Of a stretch of 64,000 nt of DNA, positions 36,092 through 46,311 are shown piece by piece (position 1 is the stretch's first letter; the number at the start of each line of letters is the position of its first letter). The translations under genes were made by a program, and so were the position numbers. The stretch is from the NCBI RefSeq assembly GCF_900111195.1, contig NZ_FOGL01000005.1, positions 124,001-188,000 of the forward strand, given 5' to 3'. Origin of the DNA: Gracilibacillus ureilyticus (GTDB lineage: Bacteria; Bacillota; Bacilli; Bacillales; Amphibacillaceae). The notes below the pieces were generated by a model. That model saw only the letters and a program-made list of their open reading frames with translations. It did no database searches and was not told where the DNA came from.

Positions 36092-37096
36092 ATGAAAAAA
36101 GTAACTATTACTGATGTAGCAAAAAAGGCTGGGGTTTCTAAGAGTACAGTTTCCCAATATTTGAATGAGAGATATGACTATATGGGAGAGAAAACAAAAG
36201 AAAGAATTAAAAGCGCGATTGAAGATTTGAACTACAGCCCCAATTATTTAGCTAGAAGTCTGAAACAAAAACAAACAAATACAATAGGGGTCATTGTAGC
36301 AAATATTTTACATGTGTTTTCTACTCATGTGATCAGGTCAATACAGGATTTTTGTAATGAGCGTCACTTTCACGTGATTGTTTGTAACGCGGATGATGAT
36401 CCTGATAAAGAGAAGCAATTTATTGAAATGCTTTATGCTAAACAAGTGGATGGTATGATCATTTTTCCAACTGGCGGGAATATAGCTCTTTATAAAAAAC
36501 TAACCAATGAAAATTATCCCATAGTATTTATGGATAGAATTGTACCAGATATTGAGATTGATACAGTTCTGTTAGATAACAAAAAAGCTTCACTAATTGC
36601 TGTAAATAATTTTATTCAAAATGGTTACAGAAAAATCGGTGTTATCTCCCCACCACTTATTCAGAGCCTGACTCCAAGAATTGAAAGAATTAATGGATAT
36701 AAACAAGCATTGCAATTACATGACATACCTTTAAAAGCAGAGTATATAGCAGACACTTCATTTGATAAAGTTTCTGTGCATTTAACCAGAATGCTGAATC
36801 TGAAAGACCCTCCGGGAGCAATTCTAGCATTGAATGACTTGGTCTTATTTGAAATTTTGGCCTTTGTAAAAACAAACAAAATCAGGATACCTCAAGACTT
36901 AGCAATCATTGGTATTGATGATGTAATTTTTGCCAGTATATATCATCCATCGTTAACCACCATTGCCCAGCCAGCATTTTCCATGGGCAAAAAAGCTGCC
37001 AATCTATTACTGACAAAGATAAATAATAAAATGGAAACTGGAGATGGGGGGATTTACCGTTTCGAACCGGCTTTAATCATAAGAGAATCATTATAA
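36092..37096 (+). CDS. LacI-family transcriptional regulator
   Basis: 334 residues. The N-terminal helix-turn-helix ITDVAKKAGVSKSTVSQYLNER (residues 4-25) and hinge helix SPNYLARSLK recognise the operator. The sugar-binding core includes TIGVIVANILHVFSTHV and the C-terminal GIDDVIFASIYHPSLTTI. It is the first gene before a TRAP transporter and a dehydrogenase, so the effector is probably a sugar acid or its catabolite. Two operator-like palindromes in its promoter suggest self-control. Confidence 0.95.
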   Translation: MKKVTITDVAKKAGVSKSTVSQYLNERYDYMGEKTKERIKSAIEDLNYSPNYLARSLKQKQTNTIGVIVANILHVFSTHVIRSIQDFCNERHFHVIVCNADDDPDKEKQFIEMLYAKQVDGMIIFPTGGNIALYKKLTNENYPIVFMDRIVPDIEIDTVLLDNKKASLIAVNNFIQNGYRKIGVISPPLIQSLTPRIERINGYKQALQLHDIPLKAEYIADTSFDKVSVHLTRMLNLKDPPGAILALNDLVLFEILAFVKTNKIRIPQDLAIIGIDDVIFASIYHPSLTTIAQPAFSMGKKAANLLLTKINNKMETGDGGIYRFEPALIIRESL

Positions 37097-37115
37097 GCAT
37101 AAGGGGTGGAGAATA

Positions 37116-38141
37116 GTGAAAAAAATTGATCAAAAAATATTCTGCTGGTTTATGATCGTTGTTTTAACTTTATTGCTTTCTGCTTGCAGTAACTCCGGTC
37201 AATCCTCAAGTGACAGTACAGATTCTTCAGAAACAAAGGTTCTTAAAGTTGCTTTTAATCAGCCGGAATCACATCCTCAATTCAAAGCAATGGTAGATTT
37301 TGGTGAGAAAATCAAAGAGAGAACTGACGGAGCATACGAAGTCGAAGTGTCTCCTAATGAACTGTTAGGTGCCCAGAGGGAAACAATAGAACTGGTACAG
37401 TCTGGTACTATTGCGATGTCAATTGTTGGTGGAAGCTTAATGGAAAACTTCAATGAAGATTTTGTTGTATTTAATTTACCCTACGTCTTTGATTCGAAAG
37501 AACATCAGCAATCCGTTATCAATAATGAAGAGATTGTTCACGATCTGTATCACTCCGTAGAAGAGGACGGAATGATTGTACTCGGTGCATTTCATGGCGG
37601 GGTAAGAAATGTTTATAACGGTGAGAAACCTGTAGAAAAGCCGGATGATATGGCAGGAATGAAGATACGTGTGATGGAAAGTGATACAAATGTACAAATG
37701 ATGGAGAAGATGGGTGGAGTTGGGACACCGATGGGTCAAGGTGAAGTTTATACCGCAATCCAGTCTGGTGTGTTAGACGGCGGAGAAAATAATGAACTTG
37801 TTTACAATGATTTGAAACATGTGGAAGTAGCGCCATATTACAGTAATACTCAACATTTAATGTTGCCAGATTATTTAATTATTAATTCAGAATTATTTAA
37901 TGGGATGTCAGAAGAACATCAGCAAATATTCAGAGAAGAGTTAGCAAACGCCATTGAATTAGAGTACGAATTATTTGCGGAAGATGTGGATAAAGCAAAA
38001 CAGGAGGCAGAAGAGGCAGGCGCTCAATTTAATGATGTGGATATGGAGGCATTCCAGCAAGCAGTTGAACCATTAATAGAGGAGAAATTAACTTCAGATC
38101 AGGCAAAAGAAATATACGAGAAACTGAGAGATATGGAATAG
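37116..38141 (+). CDS. dctP: TRAP transporter solute-binding protein DctP
   Basis: A 341-residue binding protein. It starts at GTG 37116 after GGGGTGGAG. Lipobox LSAC with Cys24 makes it a lipoprotein, common in Gram-positives but unlike periplasmic DctP. The DctP fold is seen in LKVAFNQPESHPQFKAMVDFGEKIKERTDG, and ligand-site Arg is in MAGMKIRVMESDTNVQMMEKMGG, the conserved carboxylate-binding motif. It delivers an organic or sugar acid to DctQM. The neighbouring dehydrogenase suggests an aldonate or uronate. Confidence 0.94.
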   Translation: MKKIDQKIFCWFMIVVLTLLLSACSNSGQSSSDSTDSSETKVLKVAFNQPESHPQFKAMVDFGEKIKERTDGAYEVEVSPNELLGAQRETIELVQSGTIAMSIVGGSLMENFNEDFVVFNLPYVFDSKEHQQSVINNEEIVHDLYHSVEEDGMIVLGAFHGGVRNVYNGEKPVEKPDDMAGMKIRVMESDTNVQMMEKMGGVGTPMGQGEVYTAIQSGVLDGGENNELVYNDLKHVEVAPYYSNTQHLMLPDYLIINSELFNGMSEEHQQIFREELANAIELEYELFAEDVDKAKQEAEEAGAQFNDVDMEAFQQAVEPLIEEKLTSDQAKEIYEKLRDME

Positions 38142-38156
38142 TGATGGGGTGAGAAT

Positions 38157-38639
38157 ATGGAATTTGCCAAGAAGCAATTAGATAATGCTCTTTCCACTAT
38201 TTGCATAGGACTATTTGGTTTTCTTGTCATACTTGTAACATGGCAGGTTATCACCAGGTTTGTATTAAACAATCCAAGTGTTTTCTCGGAAGAACTTGCA
38301 AAATATTGTTTTGTATGGATCGTCTTAATTGGATCAGCGATTGTATTTGGAGAAAAGGGTCATATGGCAGTAGAAATGGTAAAGGAGCAGTTTCCTAAAA
38401 AAATCAGGATAATAACTGAAGTGATAATAGAGATGATTAATGCAGTGTTTGCATTGTTTGTCCTTCTGATAGGTGGGATTGCTGCAGTGGAAATTGCGTG
38501 GAACCAGGCAAATGCAACATTGCAAATACCTGTTGGATACTTATATGCAGTCATGCCGATAAGTGGATTATGCATTATGTTTTATTGTGTGTATAACATT
38601 TATCAGCTTATTAGTAACAGAGCATTAACTAATACCTAA
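38157..38639 (+). CDS. dctQ: TRAP transporter small permease DctQ
   Basis: 160 residues with four membrane helices and the DctQ signature WQVITRFVLNNPSVFSEELAKYCFVWIVLIGSA (described at about residues 25-58), in which Arg and Glu line the interface with DctM. It starts 15 bases after dctP and is followed 24 bases later by dctM. It has a structural role in the sodium-driven TRAP system. Confidence 0.94.
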   Translation: MEFAKKQLDNALSTICIGLFGFLVILVTWQVITRFVLNNPSVFSEELAKYCFVWIVLIGSAIVFGEKGHMAVEMVKEQFPKKIRIITEVIIEMINAVFALFVLLIGGIAAVEIAWNQANATLQIPVGYLYAVMPISGLCIMFYCVYNIYQLISNRALTNT

Positions 38640-38663
38640 AACGCCAATGAAAGGAGAGTTTAG

Positions 38664-39977
38664 ATGGATATTGCTGTAGTTGTAGGATTAATTTTGGCAA
38701 TTGGAATATTTGTATTTTTAATCATTGGCGTTCCGGTTAGTGTTAGTGTAGGAATCTCATCGATGATAGCAATGATGTATATACTCAGTTTTGATGATGC
38801 GCTTTTATCCTCTTCCCAACGCATGTTTGCCGGAATGAACTCTTTTTCTTTGCTGGCAATTCCTTTCTTTATTTTAGCTGGTGTAATTATGAATAACGGG
38901 GGAATCGCCACAAGGCTGATAAACTGTGCCAAAATTTTATCTGGAAGGATGCCCGGTTCTTTAGCTCATACAAATACAATAGCTAATATGCTCTTTGGAT
39001 CTATAAGCGGATCGGCCGTGGCAGCTGCTGCGGCAGTTGGGACAACTATGTCACCAATGCAAAAAAAAGAGGGTTACCATAGTGATTTTAGTGCAGCTGT
39101 GAATATTTCATCCGCCCCTACAGGAATGCTTATACCTCCTAGTAATATTATGATTGTTTACTCTCTGGCTAGCGGAGGGACTTCTATTGCGGCTTTATTC
39201 CTAGGTGGATATCTTCCCGGACTTCTCTGGGGATTAAGCTGTATGTTTATTGCTTGGATTATTTCAAAAAAACGTAACTACAAATCTCAACTATCGATAA
39301 GCTGGAAGGATAAATTTTATATTATTTTAGATGCTGTACCATGTCTCCTTTTAATTGTAATTGTTATTGGCGGTATTATTGGAGGGATTTTTACCGCAAC
39401 AGAAGGATCAGCCATAGCTGTTATATATTCCTTAATTCTTTCTTTTATTTATAAGACAATTAAAATAAGAGACTTGCCAGGTATATTAATAGAAGCCACT
39501 AAAACAACTTCTATTGTTGTGTTCTTAATTGGTGTTTCTACCATTATGGCGTGGGTAATGTCATTTACAAATATACCAGGTCTTATTTCTGATGTATTGA
39601 TGTCCATATCAGATAGCCCGATTGTAATACTTCTTATTATGAATCTTATTTTACTGCTAGTTGGGGCATTTATGGATCCTACCCCAGCTGTCCTGATTTT
39701 CACACCAATATTTTTACCTATTGCTATGGAGTTAGGAATAGACCCTATTCATTTTGGTGTTATGCTGGTTCTTAATGTTAGTGTTGGAACGATCACACCG
39801 CCAGTTGGCCCGGTTTTATTTATTGGTGTCAGAGTTGCTAAGTTAAAGATCGAAAATGTTATAAAGCCGATCATGCCGTTTTTTATTGCGATAATAGGTG
39901 TTCTTCTTCTGGTAACTTTTGTGCCGGCTATTTCGTTATGGCTGCCTGATGTATTTGGTCTCCTCACAGGCGAATAA
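38664..39977 (+). CDS. dctM: TRAP transporter large permease DctM
   Basis: 437 residues with about 12 membrane segments, the catalytic subunit of the TRAP importer, which moves its substrate with sodium ions. Conserved elements include the N-terminal GVPVSVSVGISSM, GSISGSAVAAAAAVGTTMSP near 115-134 (ion and substrate hairpin), and the second hairpin NVSVGTITPPVGPVLFIG near 372-389. The clear GAAAGGAGAG site fixes the start. It is followed by the zinc dehydrogenase gene. A sodium-coupled system suits a saline habitat. Confidence 0.95.
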   Translation: MDIAVVVGLILAIGIFVFLIIGVPVSVSVGISSMIAMMYILSFDDALLSSSQRMFAGMNSFSLLAIPFFILAGVIMNNGGIATRLINCAKILSGRMPGSLAHTNTIANMLFGSISGSAVAAAAAVGTTMSPMQKKEGYHSDFSAAVNISSAPTGMLIPPSNIMIVYSLASGGTSIAALFLGGYLPGLLWGLSCMFIAWIISKKRNYKSQLSISWKDKFYIILDAVPCLLLIVIVIGGIIGGIFTATEGSAIAVIYSLILSFIYKTIKIRDLPGILIEATKTTSIVVFLIGVSTIMAWVMSFTNIPGLISDVLMSISDSPIVILLIMNLILLLVGAFMDPTPAVLIFTPIFLPIAMELGIDPIHFGVMLVLNVSVGTITPPVGPVLFIGVRVAKLKIENVIKPIMPFFIAIIGVLLLVTFVPAISLWLPDVFGLLTGE

Positions 39978-40001
39978 TCGTATAATGAAAGGATGACAAA
40001 T

Positions 40002-41006
40002 ATGAAAGCTATTGTGTTTGAAGCTCCTGAATTAATTGAATGTCTAGACAGAGAGAAACCTGTAAAGGAAGAAGGGTATGTATTAATTAAGTCAGCATTT
40101 GCAGGTATTTGCGGGAGTGATTTATACATTTATTCGGGTACACATCCACGGGCAAAAACTGGCTTGATTTTAGGTCATGAATTCTCTGGAACGATTGCAT
40201 CTGAGAATGAGAAATTTAAAATAGGTACACAAGTAACAGTTAATCCGTTAATAAAGTGTGGTCAATGTTCTACTTGTATAGCGGGCCTCAGTCATGTCTG
40301 TGAGAATTTACGCTTAATTGGTATCGACAGTGACGGAGGTATGTCAGAATTCGTTAAGGTACCAATAGAAAACGTATATCCTCTGCCAGAAGATATGCCG
40401 TTGAAAGCAGGTGCCCTAATCGAACCTGTTGCAGTTACTGTTCATGCGATTAGACAAGGACAGTATACCCCTGGTGACAGTGTGGTAATATTTGGAGCGG
40501 GAACAATAGGCATCTGTTTAGCTTTAACATTAAGAAACTTCGGTGCAACGAATATCACAATTGTTGAACCGAATGAATATAGACAGTCTCATGCAAGTAA
40601 TCTTGGCTTTAATACCATAAATCCAAAGAAAGAGAGTGTAAAAGATGTAATTGAGGCTGGAACGAATGGGATAGGGGCAGATTTTGTATTTGATTGTGCG
40701 GGGCATCCCTCCGTGCTAAAAGACATCATAGACATAACAAAAATAAAAGGCAAGATAATTATTGTCGCGGCTTACAAGAAACCTGGGGAAGTCAATCTAC
40801 TACAATCGATGTTTAAAGAATTATCAATTCAATTTGTCAGGGTTTATACGGATCGGGATTTCCAACTTGCATTAGAAATAGTCTCAAGGAACCCGGAGTA
40901 TCAAAAAGTAATTACACATGAATTACTACCAGAACTTTCAAAAGAGGGATTCGGGATTCTAACAGGAAAGGGCAATGCGATTAAAGTGATGTACACATTT
41001 GAGTAA
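40002..41006 (+). CDS. Zinc-dependent medium-chain dehydrogenase, sugar-acid/polyol type
   Basis: A 334-residue cytoplasmic alcohol dehydrogenase. Catalytic zinc ligands are Cys37 (GICGSD), His59 and Glu60 (LGHEFSG). The structural zinc is bound by Cys86, Cys89, Cys92 and Cys100. The NAD-binding motif is FGAGTIG. ATG 40002 is chosen because the upstream in-frame ATG 39993 overlaps the GAAAGGA ribosome site. It is last in the LacI-TRAP operon and would oxidise the imported compound. Relatives act on L-threonine, galactitol, L-gulonate or L-galactonate; L-gulonate/galactonate 5-dehydrogenase fits TRAP import best, but this is inferred. Confidence 0.9.
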   Translation: MKAIVFEAPELIECLDREKPVKEEGYVLIKSAFAGICGSDLYIYSGTHPRAKTGLILGHEFSGTIASENEKFKIGTQVTVNPLIKCGQCSTCIAGLSHVCENLRLIGIDSDGGMSEFVKVPIENVYPLPEDMPLKAGALIEPVAVTVHAIRQGQYTPGDSVVIFGAGTIGICLALTLRNFGATNITIVEPNEYRQSHASNLGFNTINPKKESVKDVIEAGTNGIGADFVFDCAGHPSVLKDIIDITKIKGKIIIVAAYKKPGEVNLLQSMFKELSIQFVRVYTDRDFQLALEIVSRNPEYQKVITHELLPELSKEGFGILTGKGNAIKVMYTFE

Positions 41007-41019
41007 AAACATTGAACGG

Positions 41020-41046
41020 AAAAGCCTCCTGGTACTGGGGCTTTTT
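41020..41046 (+). terminator. Terminator of the TRAP operon
   Basis: AAAAGCC(T)CC and GGGGCTTTTT pair with one bulge and end in a run of five T. Confidence 0.8.
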
Positions 41047-41076
41047 CACTTATCGCTATTTTAAACTAAAAGTCTG

Positions 41077-41106
41077 TTTATTCCCTTCCTTTGTATCCGA
41101 TATAAT
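41077..41106 (+). promoter_or_regulatory. Weak promoter of the esterase gene
   Basis: TATAAT at 41101-41106, with TTTATT 18 bases upstream. The -35 is a poor match. The position, 56 bases before the start, is right for the gene at 41162. Confidence 0.4.
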
Positions 41107-41161
41107 TATATAATAAAAGATAAGGAGTTTTTACTATTAAAATGGAATGGAGAGCTGGATT

Positions 41162-41815
41162 ATGTTATTAAAACAAGATAAAAAATTATTGTTTATCGGT
41201 GATTCAGTAACAGACTGTGATCGAGCTAAACCTCATGGTGAAGGGTTATTTCAAGCGTTAGGAAATGGATACGTTTCCATTGTGGATGCTTTTCTTCAAT
41301 CCTCCTACCCTGAATTAGGGATCAGGGTTGTGAACAAAGGGATTTCAGGTAACACTGTTCGTGATTTGAAGGAAAGATGGACAGAAGATGTAATAGAACA
41401 AAATCCTGACTGGGTAAGTATTATGATTGGAATAAACGATGTATGGAGACAGTATGATTCACCGTTAATGAAGGAGATTCATGTATATATCGACGAATAC
41501 AAAGAAACTCTAACACAATTAGTTGAGACCACAAAATCTTCAGCAGAAAATATTATTCTTATGACTCCGTTTTACATAGAGCCTAATAAATCTGATGCAA
41601 TGCGTCATACTATGGATCAGTATGGGGCAGAAGTTAAAAAAATCGCTGAAGAGCATGGCTGCATTTTTGTGAATACACAGGAAGCGTTTAATGAGGTTAT
41701 GAAAAGTTTGTATCCGGCAAATATTGCTTGGGATCGCGTGCATCCGAATACAACTGGTCATACGGTATTAGCAAAAGCATTTTTGCGGGCTGTAGAATTT
41801 GACTGGCACAGATAG
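41162..41815 (+). CDS. axe2: SGNH acetylxylan esterase, Axe2-like
   Basis: A 217-residue cytoplasmic GDSL/SGNH hydrolase closely resembling Geobacillus Axe2 (219 aa), which deacetylates xylo-oligosaccharides. Catalytic Ser15 is in FIGDSVTDC, block II is NKGISGNTVRDL, the block III Asn is in IMIGINDVWRQYD, and the Asp-His pair is WDRVHPNTTGH. ATG 41162 is chosen since GGAGAG precedes it by seven bases and places Ser at position 15 as in Axe2; the ATG at 41147 lacks this. It is monocistronic. It fits with the GH8 Rex enzyme in using acetylated xylan fragments. Confidence 0.93.
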   Translation: MLLKQDKKLLFIGDSVTDCDRAKPHGEGLFQALGNGYVSIVDAFLQSSYPELGIRVVNKGISGNTVRDLKERWTEDVIEQNPDWVSIMIGINDVWRQYDSPLMKEIHVYIDEYKETLTQLVETTKSSAENIILMTPFYIEPNKSDAMRHTMDQYGAEVKKIAEEHGCIFVNTQEAFNEVMKSLYPANIAWDRVHPNTTGHTVLAKAFLRAVEFDWHR

Positions 41816-42356
41816 ACTATATCTTCAGTATCTCCACACCTGGCTGGAGATACTGGAAAGGAAGATTACGAAAAGGGTTCCAATAAAAATCATCGATATA
41901 GCAAAGATATTAAAAGGAATACTTCGTACATATTGACTGTTTGAGTCAGAAGTGATGCTCTGACTTTGCAGTTCCATTTCTATTTTTGTGTCAATTCTTT
42001 TTCAAAGTTAACAAATCCTTCAATTCCTCCTGAATATCTAATAATTCCAACTAAACCGGACCTTTAAAATTATTAATACCGGTAAGACTGCTAACAATAT
42101 TATTGACTGCCTGTTTCTCCAGAAATGATGGCCTAATGTAAGTCCGATTGTTAAACTAGGGAAAGTTTAACATTTATGAAATAATTACAACAATAAAAAG
42201 AATTATGGAAATCCAGTCACCCATCTCTCTCCGATTCGATTATTTGATATAAGATTAGCATGTCTTTACGAAAGGTAATTATGTATTGGATAGATGTTCT
42301 TTTTAGTAGAATAAACGTTATAATGAATAGGGTCAGTTAATGAATGGAGGATATAA
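41816..42356. other. Long intergenic region, possible gene remnant
   Basis: 541 bases without an intact gene. A hairpin CAGTATCTCC/GGAGATACTG (41829-41858) follows the esterase, with no T-run. On the minus strand (about 42240 to 41890) short open stretches in different frames encode hydrophobic peptides, for instance one reading GLVGIIRYSGGIEGFVNF, as if a small membrane protein gene had decayed. A TATAAT at 42319-42324 may serve the RluA gene. Confidence 0.4.
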
Positions 42357-43244
42357 ATGAATAAAAAAAGGCAAAATCCGAATATAAATTATTTTGAGGT
42401 AAAGGAGGAAAATGAATTACTGCCATTTCTGTTACGGGTGATGGATAAAAGAAGCAGAAACTCTGTTAAGTCCATTCTTACCAGAGGCCAGGTTTATGTA
42501 AACAGTAATAATGTAACAAAGCATAACCATCAGTTAAAAAAAGGTGATCTTGTAGAAATACAAAAAAATAAAGCAGCAAAAGCAGCCGATTTTTCAAATA
42601 TGAATATATTATATGAAGATGAGGAAATCATTGTAATTGAGAAAGGCGCTGGATTACTCTCCATAGCATCTAATAAGGAAAAGTCATTAACAGCTTATAA
42701 GCAATTAACGGATTATGTGAAGAAACTGCATCCAAAAAATCGTGTGTTTATTGTGCACAGACTAGATCAGGATACTTCAGGAGTAATGCTTTTTGCAAAA
42801 ACAGAGAAAGTTAAAAATGAATTGCAAAATAACTGGAAGAAAATCGTTAAAGAGCGGAAATACGTAGCATTAGTAGAAGGTGCTTTACAGCAGACCAAAG
42901 GAACGATTAAGAGCTGGCTGAAAGAAAATAAAGTTTTTAAAATGTATTCCAGTCAAAATCCGAATGATGGGAAATTAGCAATAACACATTATGAACTTAT
43001 TAAATCAAATCAGGAATTTTCACTTTTGTCCGTTCAATTGGAAACAGGAAGAAAAAATCAAATTCGAGCACATATGGAGGAATTAGGCCATCCAATTGTT
43101 GGGGATAAGAAATATGGTTCTTCTGTGAATCCGATTGGAAGACTTGGTTTACATGCCAATATATTAGCATTCATGCACCCAGTGACGAATGAACTACTCA
43201 GGTTTGAGTCAGAGGTGCCTAAGGCTTTTTTTAACTTTCGCTAA
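42357..43244 (+). CDS. RluA-family pseudouridine synthase
   Basis: 295 residues. An N-terminal S4-like RNA-binding part (about 20-75: RSRNSVKSILTRGQVYVN...LKKGDLVEI) is followed by the synthase domain with the catalytic Asp137 in HRLDQDTSG. ARxNQIRAH is seen as GRKNQIRAHMEELGHPIVGDKKYG. It converts specific uridines in rRNA or tRNA to pseudouridine. Several RluA paralogues occur in Bacillaceae (YtzG/YjbO/YlyB types); the target is not predictable. A housekeeping gene unrelated to the sugar operons. Strong GGAGG site. Confidence 0.95.
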   Translation: MNKKRQNPNINYFEVKEENELLPFLLRVMDKRSRNSVKSILTRGQVYVNSNNVTKHNHQLKKGDLVEIQKNKAAKAADFSNMNILYEDEEIIVIEKGAGLLSIASNKEKSLTAYKQLTDYVKKLHPKNRVFIVHRLDQDTSGVMLFAKTEKVKNELQNNWKKIVKERKYVALVEGALQQTKGTIKSWLKENKVFKMYSSQNPNDGKLAITHYELIKSNQEFSLLSVQLETGRKNQIRAHMEELGHPIVGDKKYGSSVNPIGRLGLHANILAFMHPVTNELLRFESEVPKAFFNFR

Positions 43245-43353
43245 TATAGCGGGAGGCAAGATTTTTCACTGATTAAAAGTCATACTTTTATAAAAAAATC
43301 AAAACAATTGATTGTAATTTAGATTAATCCCTTTCTTCAATTTAAAAAATGTA

Positions 43354-43382
43354 TATAATAGAGGTACAGAAAAAAACGTTTT
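43354..43382 (+). promoter_or_regulatory. -10 box and operator-like palindrome before the alpha/beta hydrolase
   Basis: TATAAT (43354-43359) is followed 13 bases later by the palindrome AAAACGTTTT (43373-43382), with a second half-site AAAACG just after. The central CG and position at the transcription start suggest a LacI-family or CcpA roadblock. Confidence 0.45.
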
Positions 43383-43416
43383 CAAAAACGTAACTGAAAG
43401 AGGGAGAGTTGGGCGA

Positions 43417-44430
43417 ATGAATAAATTAGATCAATTGTTCGAGCAATTTTATAACCAGGCACTGGAAGATTCTATTAAAGCAGTGGGTCCGGTAGAAAGG
43501 AAATTAACGCTCAAAATGAATCTGCTCAACCTGCTTGGAGACTTTTCTGATTTGGAAGAAGAAAAGGTTGCTTTTCAACCTGAAATATTGGAGATAAAAG
43601 AATTTGGTGAGTATACAAGAGAATTAATCATCTTACCTGTTACAGATGTTTTGGAGATAAAGATGTATGTACTGACTCCAAATAACGATAAGGAAACTTA
43701 TCCATCAGTTCTCGCATTGCATGGACATGGCTATGGAGTAAAGGAAATTGTTGGACTGAAAGCGGATGGAACAGAGGATGAAGGAATACCTGGTATCCAT
43801 CAGCACTTTGCCGTCCAGCTGGTGAAACGCGGGTTAAAAGTGTTTGCACCGGAAGTAATCGGATTCGGAGAAAGAATGCTAACAAGGGATGTGGAACAAG
43901 GGAAACAAAATTCCTGTGAAGCAATGGCAACAAATCTGCTAATGGAGGGAAAGACATTAGCAGGATTAAGGGTCTGGGAAGCCCGGCAAGTATTGAATTA
44001 TATTGAAGGCAGACAGGATACAGAACCGGGGAGAATAGGAATGATGGGATTTTCCGGTGGTGCGCTCGTCACAGCTTATACTGCAGCACTGGATCCCCGT
44101 GTGAAAGCGACCGTGTTAACCGGTTTTACCAATACTTTTAAGGGGAGTATCATGTCAATGAGACATTGTATAGACAACTACGTTCCTGGTATATTAAATT
44201 ACGCAGAACTTCCGGAATGGATCGCTTTAATAGCGCCCCGAGGCTTATTCGTTGAAGCAGGTATCAATGACCCGCTTTTTCCTAATAAACACGTGAAGGA
44301 AGCGATTACTGTATTAGAGGAAGCATATCAAAGCCGACCAGAGAAGTTTAGTTACGATATGTTTGAAGGTGGACATGAGATTAGTGGACGGAAAGCATAT
44401 GATTGGTTGAATAAGCAAATTTCTAATTAA
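43417..44430 (+). CDS. Alpha/beta hydrolase of the dienelactone-hydrolase/acetyl-esterase type
   Basis: 337 residues in the cytoplasm. Nucleophile Ser lies in GMMGFSGGALV (G-F-S-G-G), the acidic residue is likely in EAGINDPLFP, and His in EGGHEISGR. The oxyanion region is ALHGHGYG. An N-terminal helical extension of about 100 residues resembles B. subtilis YtaP and Abhydrolase_7-like esterases. The true substrate is unknown; deacetylation of imported sugars fits the neighbourhood and the operator-like promoter. It is monocistronic, with the orphan membrane protein 136 bases downstream. Confidence 0.85.
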   Translation: MNKLDQLFEQFYNQALEDSIKAVGPVERKLTLKMNLLNLLGDFSDLEEEKVAFQPEILEIKEFGEYTRELIILPVTDVLEIKMYVLTPNNDKETYPSVLALHGHGYGVKEIVGLKADGTEDEGIPGIHQHFAVQLVKRGLKVFAPEVIGFGERMLTRDVEQGKQNSCEAMATNLLMEGKTLAGLRVWEARQVLNYIEGRQDTEPGRIGMMGFSGGALVTAYTAALDPRVKATVLTGFTNTFKGSIMSMRHCIDNYVPGILNYAELPEWIALIAPRGLFVEAGINDPLFPNKHVKEAITVLEEAYQSRPEKFSYDMFEGGHEISGRKAYDWLNKQISN

Positions 44431-44566
44431 ATCCACGTTATAATAATTTTATGAAAAAGAAACCATGGAAAGTTTGTGAAATATCAATGCACTCGATTTT
44501 AAGTTCCTCTATGTGTGATATAATTTAATGGGAAAAAGCAGGACAGTATGGGGGGAATAAATATCG

Positions 44567-45184
44567 ATGAAGAAGTTGCTGGAAACATTGAAAACGATGT
44601 CTTTTAAAGAGGCAGCTGATTATATCTGGGAATACTATAAATTACATATTATCGGTATTATAGTAGGATTGTTTGTGATCATCTCTATTATATCCAGTAT
44701 TGTAAAAGAGGATGAGGAACTATATAATGCGATGGTAGTAAGCTCCATTACATATGAAGAAGTTGGGGCTTTCGGTGAACAAATGAATGAGGAACACTTT
44801 GATAATTTCCGCTTCGCTGTTGATAATATAACACATAATGGGGGAGAACTATCAGAACAATCCTACGAACAAGTACAAAAATTGATTGTACGGATTGCTA
44901 CAGGCGAAGTAGATTTAATTATTACAGATGAAATCTTTGCAGAAGAATTGATTGACCAAGAAGGATTAAAGCCAATTGAACAAGTGGTAGACTTAAGCAT
45001 GCTCGAACAAAAAAACATTGAATTGCTCGATTTTGGAACAGGTACAGTTTATGGTATCAAATCAAATAATCTAGATGTATTCAGAGATCGAGAAATGTTT
45101 CATGATCGGATTCTCATTATTCCGGCAACATCTAAAAAAGATGACTTATCGGAGTTAGTGTTAAAAACATTAATTGAATCATAA
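44567..45184 (+). CDS. Orphan single-pass membrane protein with small extracellular domain
   Basis: A 205-residue protein I do not recognise. A 25-residue cytoplasmic amphipathic start (LKTMSFKEAADYIWEYYKLH) leads to one membrane helix (about 29-47) and an extracellular region of about 155 residues. The pattern IATGEVDLIITDEIFAEELI...GIKSNN resembles a lobe of a solute-binding protein, as if a mini binding domain were held in the membrane. Its own promoter-like TATAAT (44518-44523) and a terminator at 45191 make it monocistronic. Function unknown; the start GGGGGAATAAATATCG-ATG is acceptable. Confidence 0.7.
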   Translation: MKKLLETLKTMSFKEAADYIWEYYKLHIIGIIVGLFVIISIISSIVKEDEELYNAMVVSSITYEEVGAFGEQMNEEHFDNFRFAVDNITHNGGELSEQSYEQVQKLIVRIATGEVDLIITDEIFAEELIDQEGLKPIEQVVDLSMLEQKNIELLDFGTGTVYGIKSNNLDVFRDREMFHDRILIIPATSKKDDLSELVLKTLIES

Positions 45185-45190
45185 CAGGAT

Positions 45191-45229
45191 AGCAGCAAGC
45201 AGATGATAATCTGCCTGCTGCTTTTTTTA
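45191..45229 (+). terminator. Terminator of the orphan membrane protein gene
   Basis: AGCAGCAAGCAGAT and ATCTGCCTGCTGCT pair around loop GATA with one mismatch, followed by seven T. It may also serve the convergent LacI gene less efficiently. Confidence 0.92.
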
Positions 45230-45243
45230 TGTTTCATAGACTG

Positions 45244-46215
<972 letters not shown>

Positions 46216-46311
46216 TCATTACACCCTTCCTTAAATGCCTTTCTTGACGTATGGTCCTTTATTATTATTTAATCATAACACTACTCCATAAAAAATAAAG
46301 TAAAATTTAAC

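Noticed and set aside
41829-41858. Strong hairpin after the Axe2-like gene as a terminator
   Set aside because: Ten perfect pairs but no T-run on either side, so kept only as a hairpin within the intergenic description.
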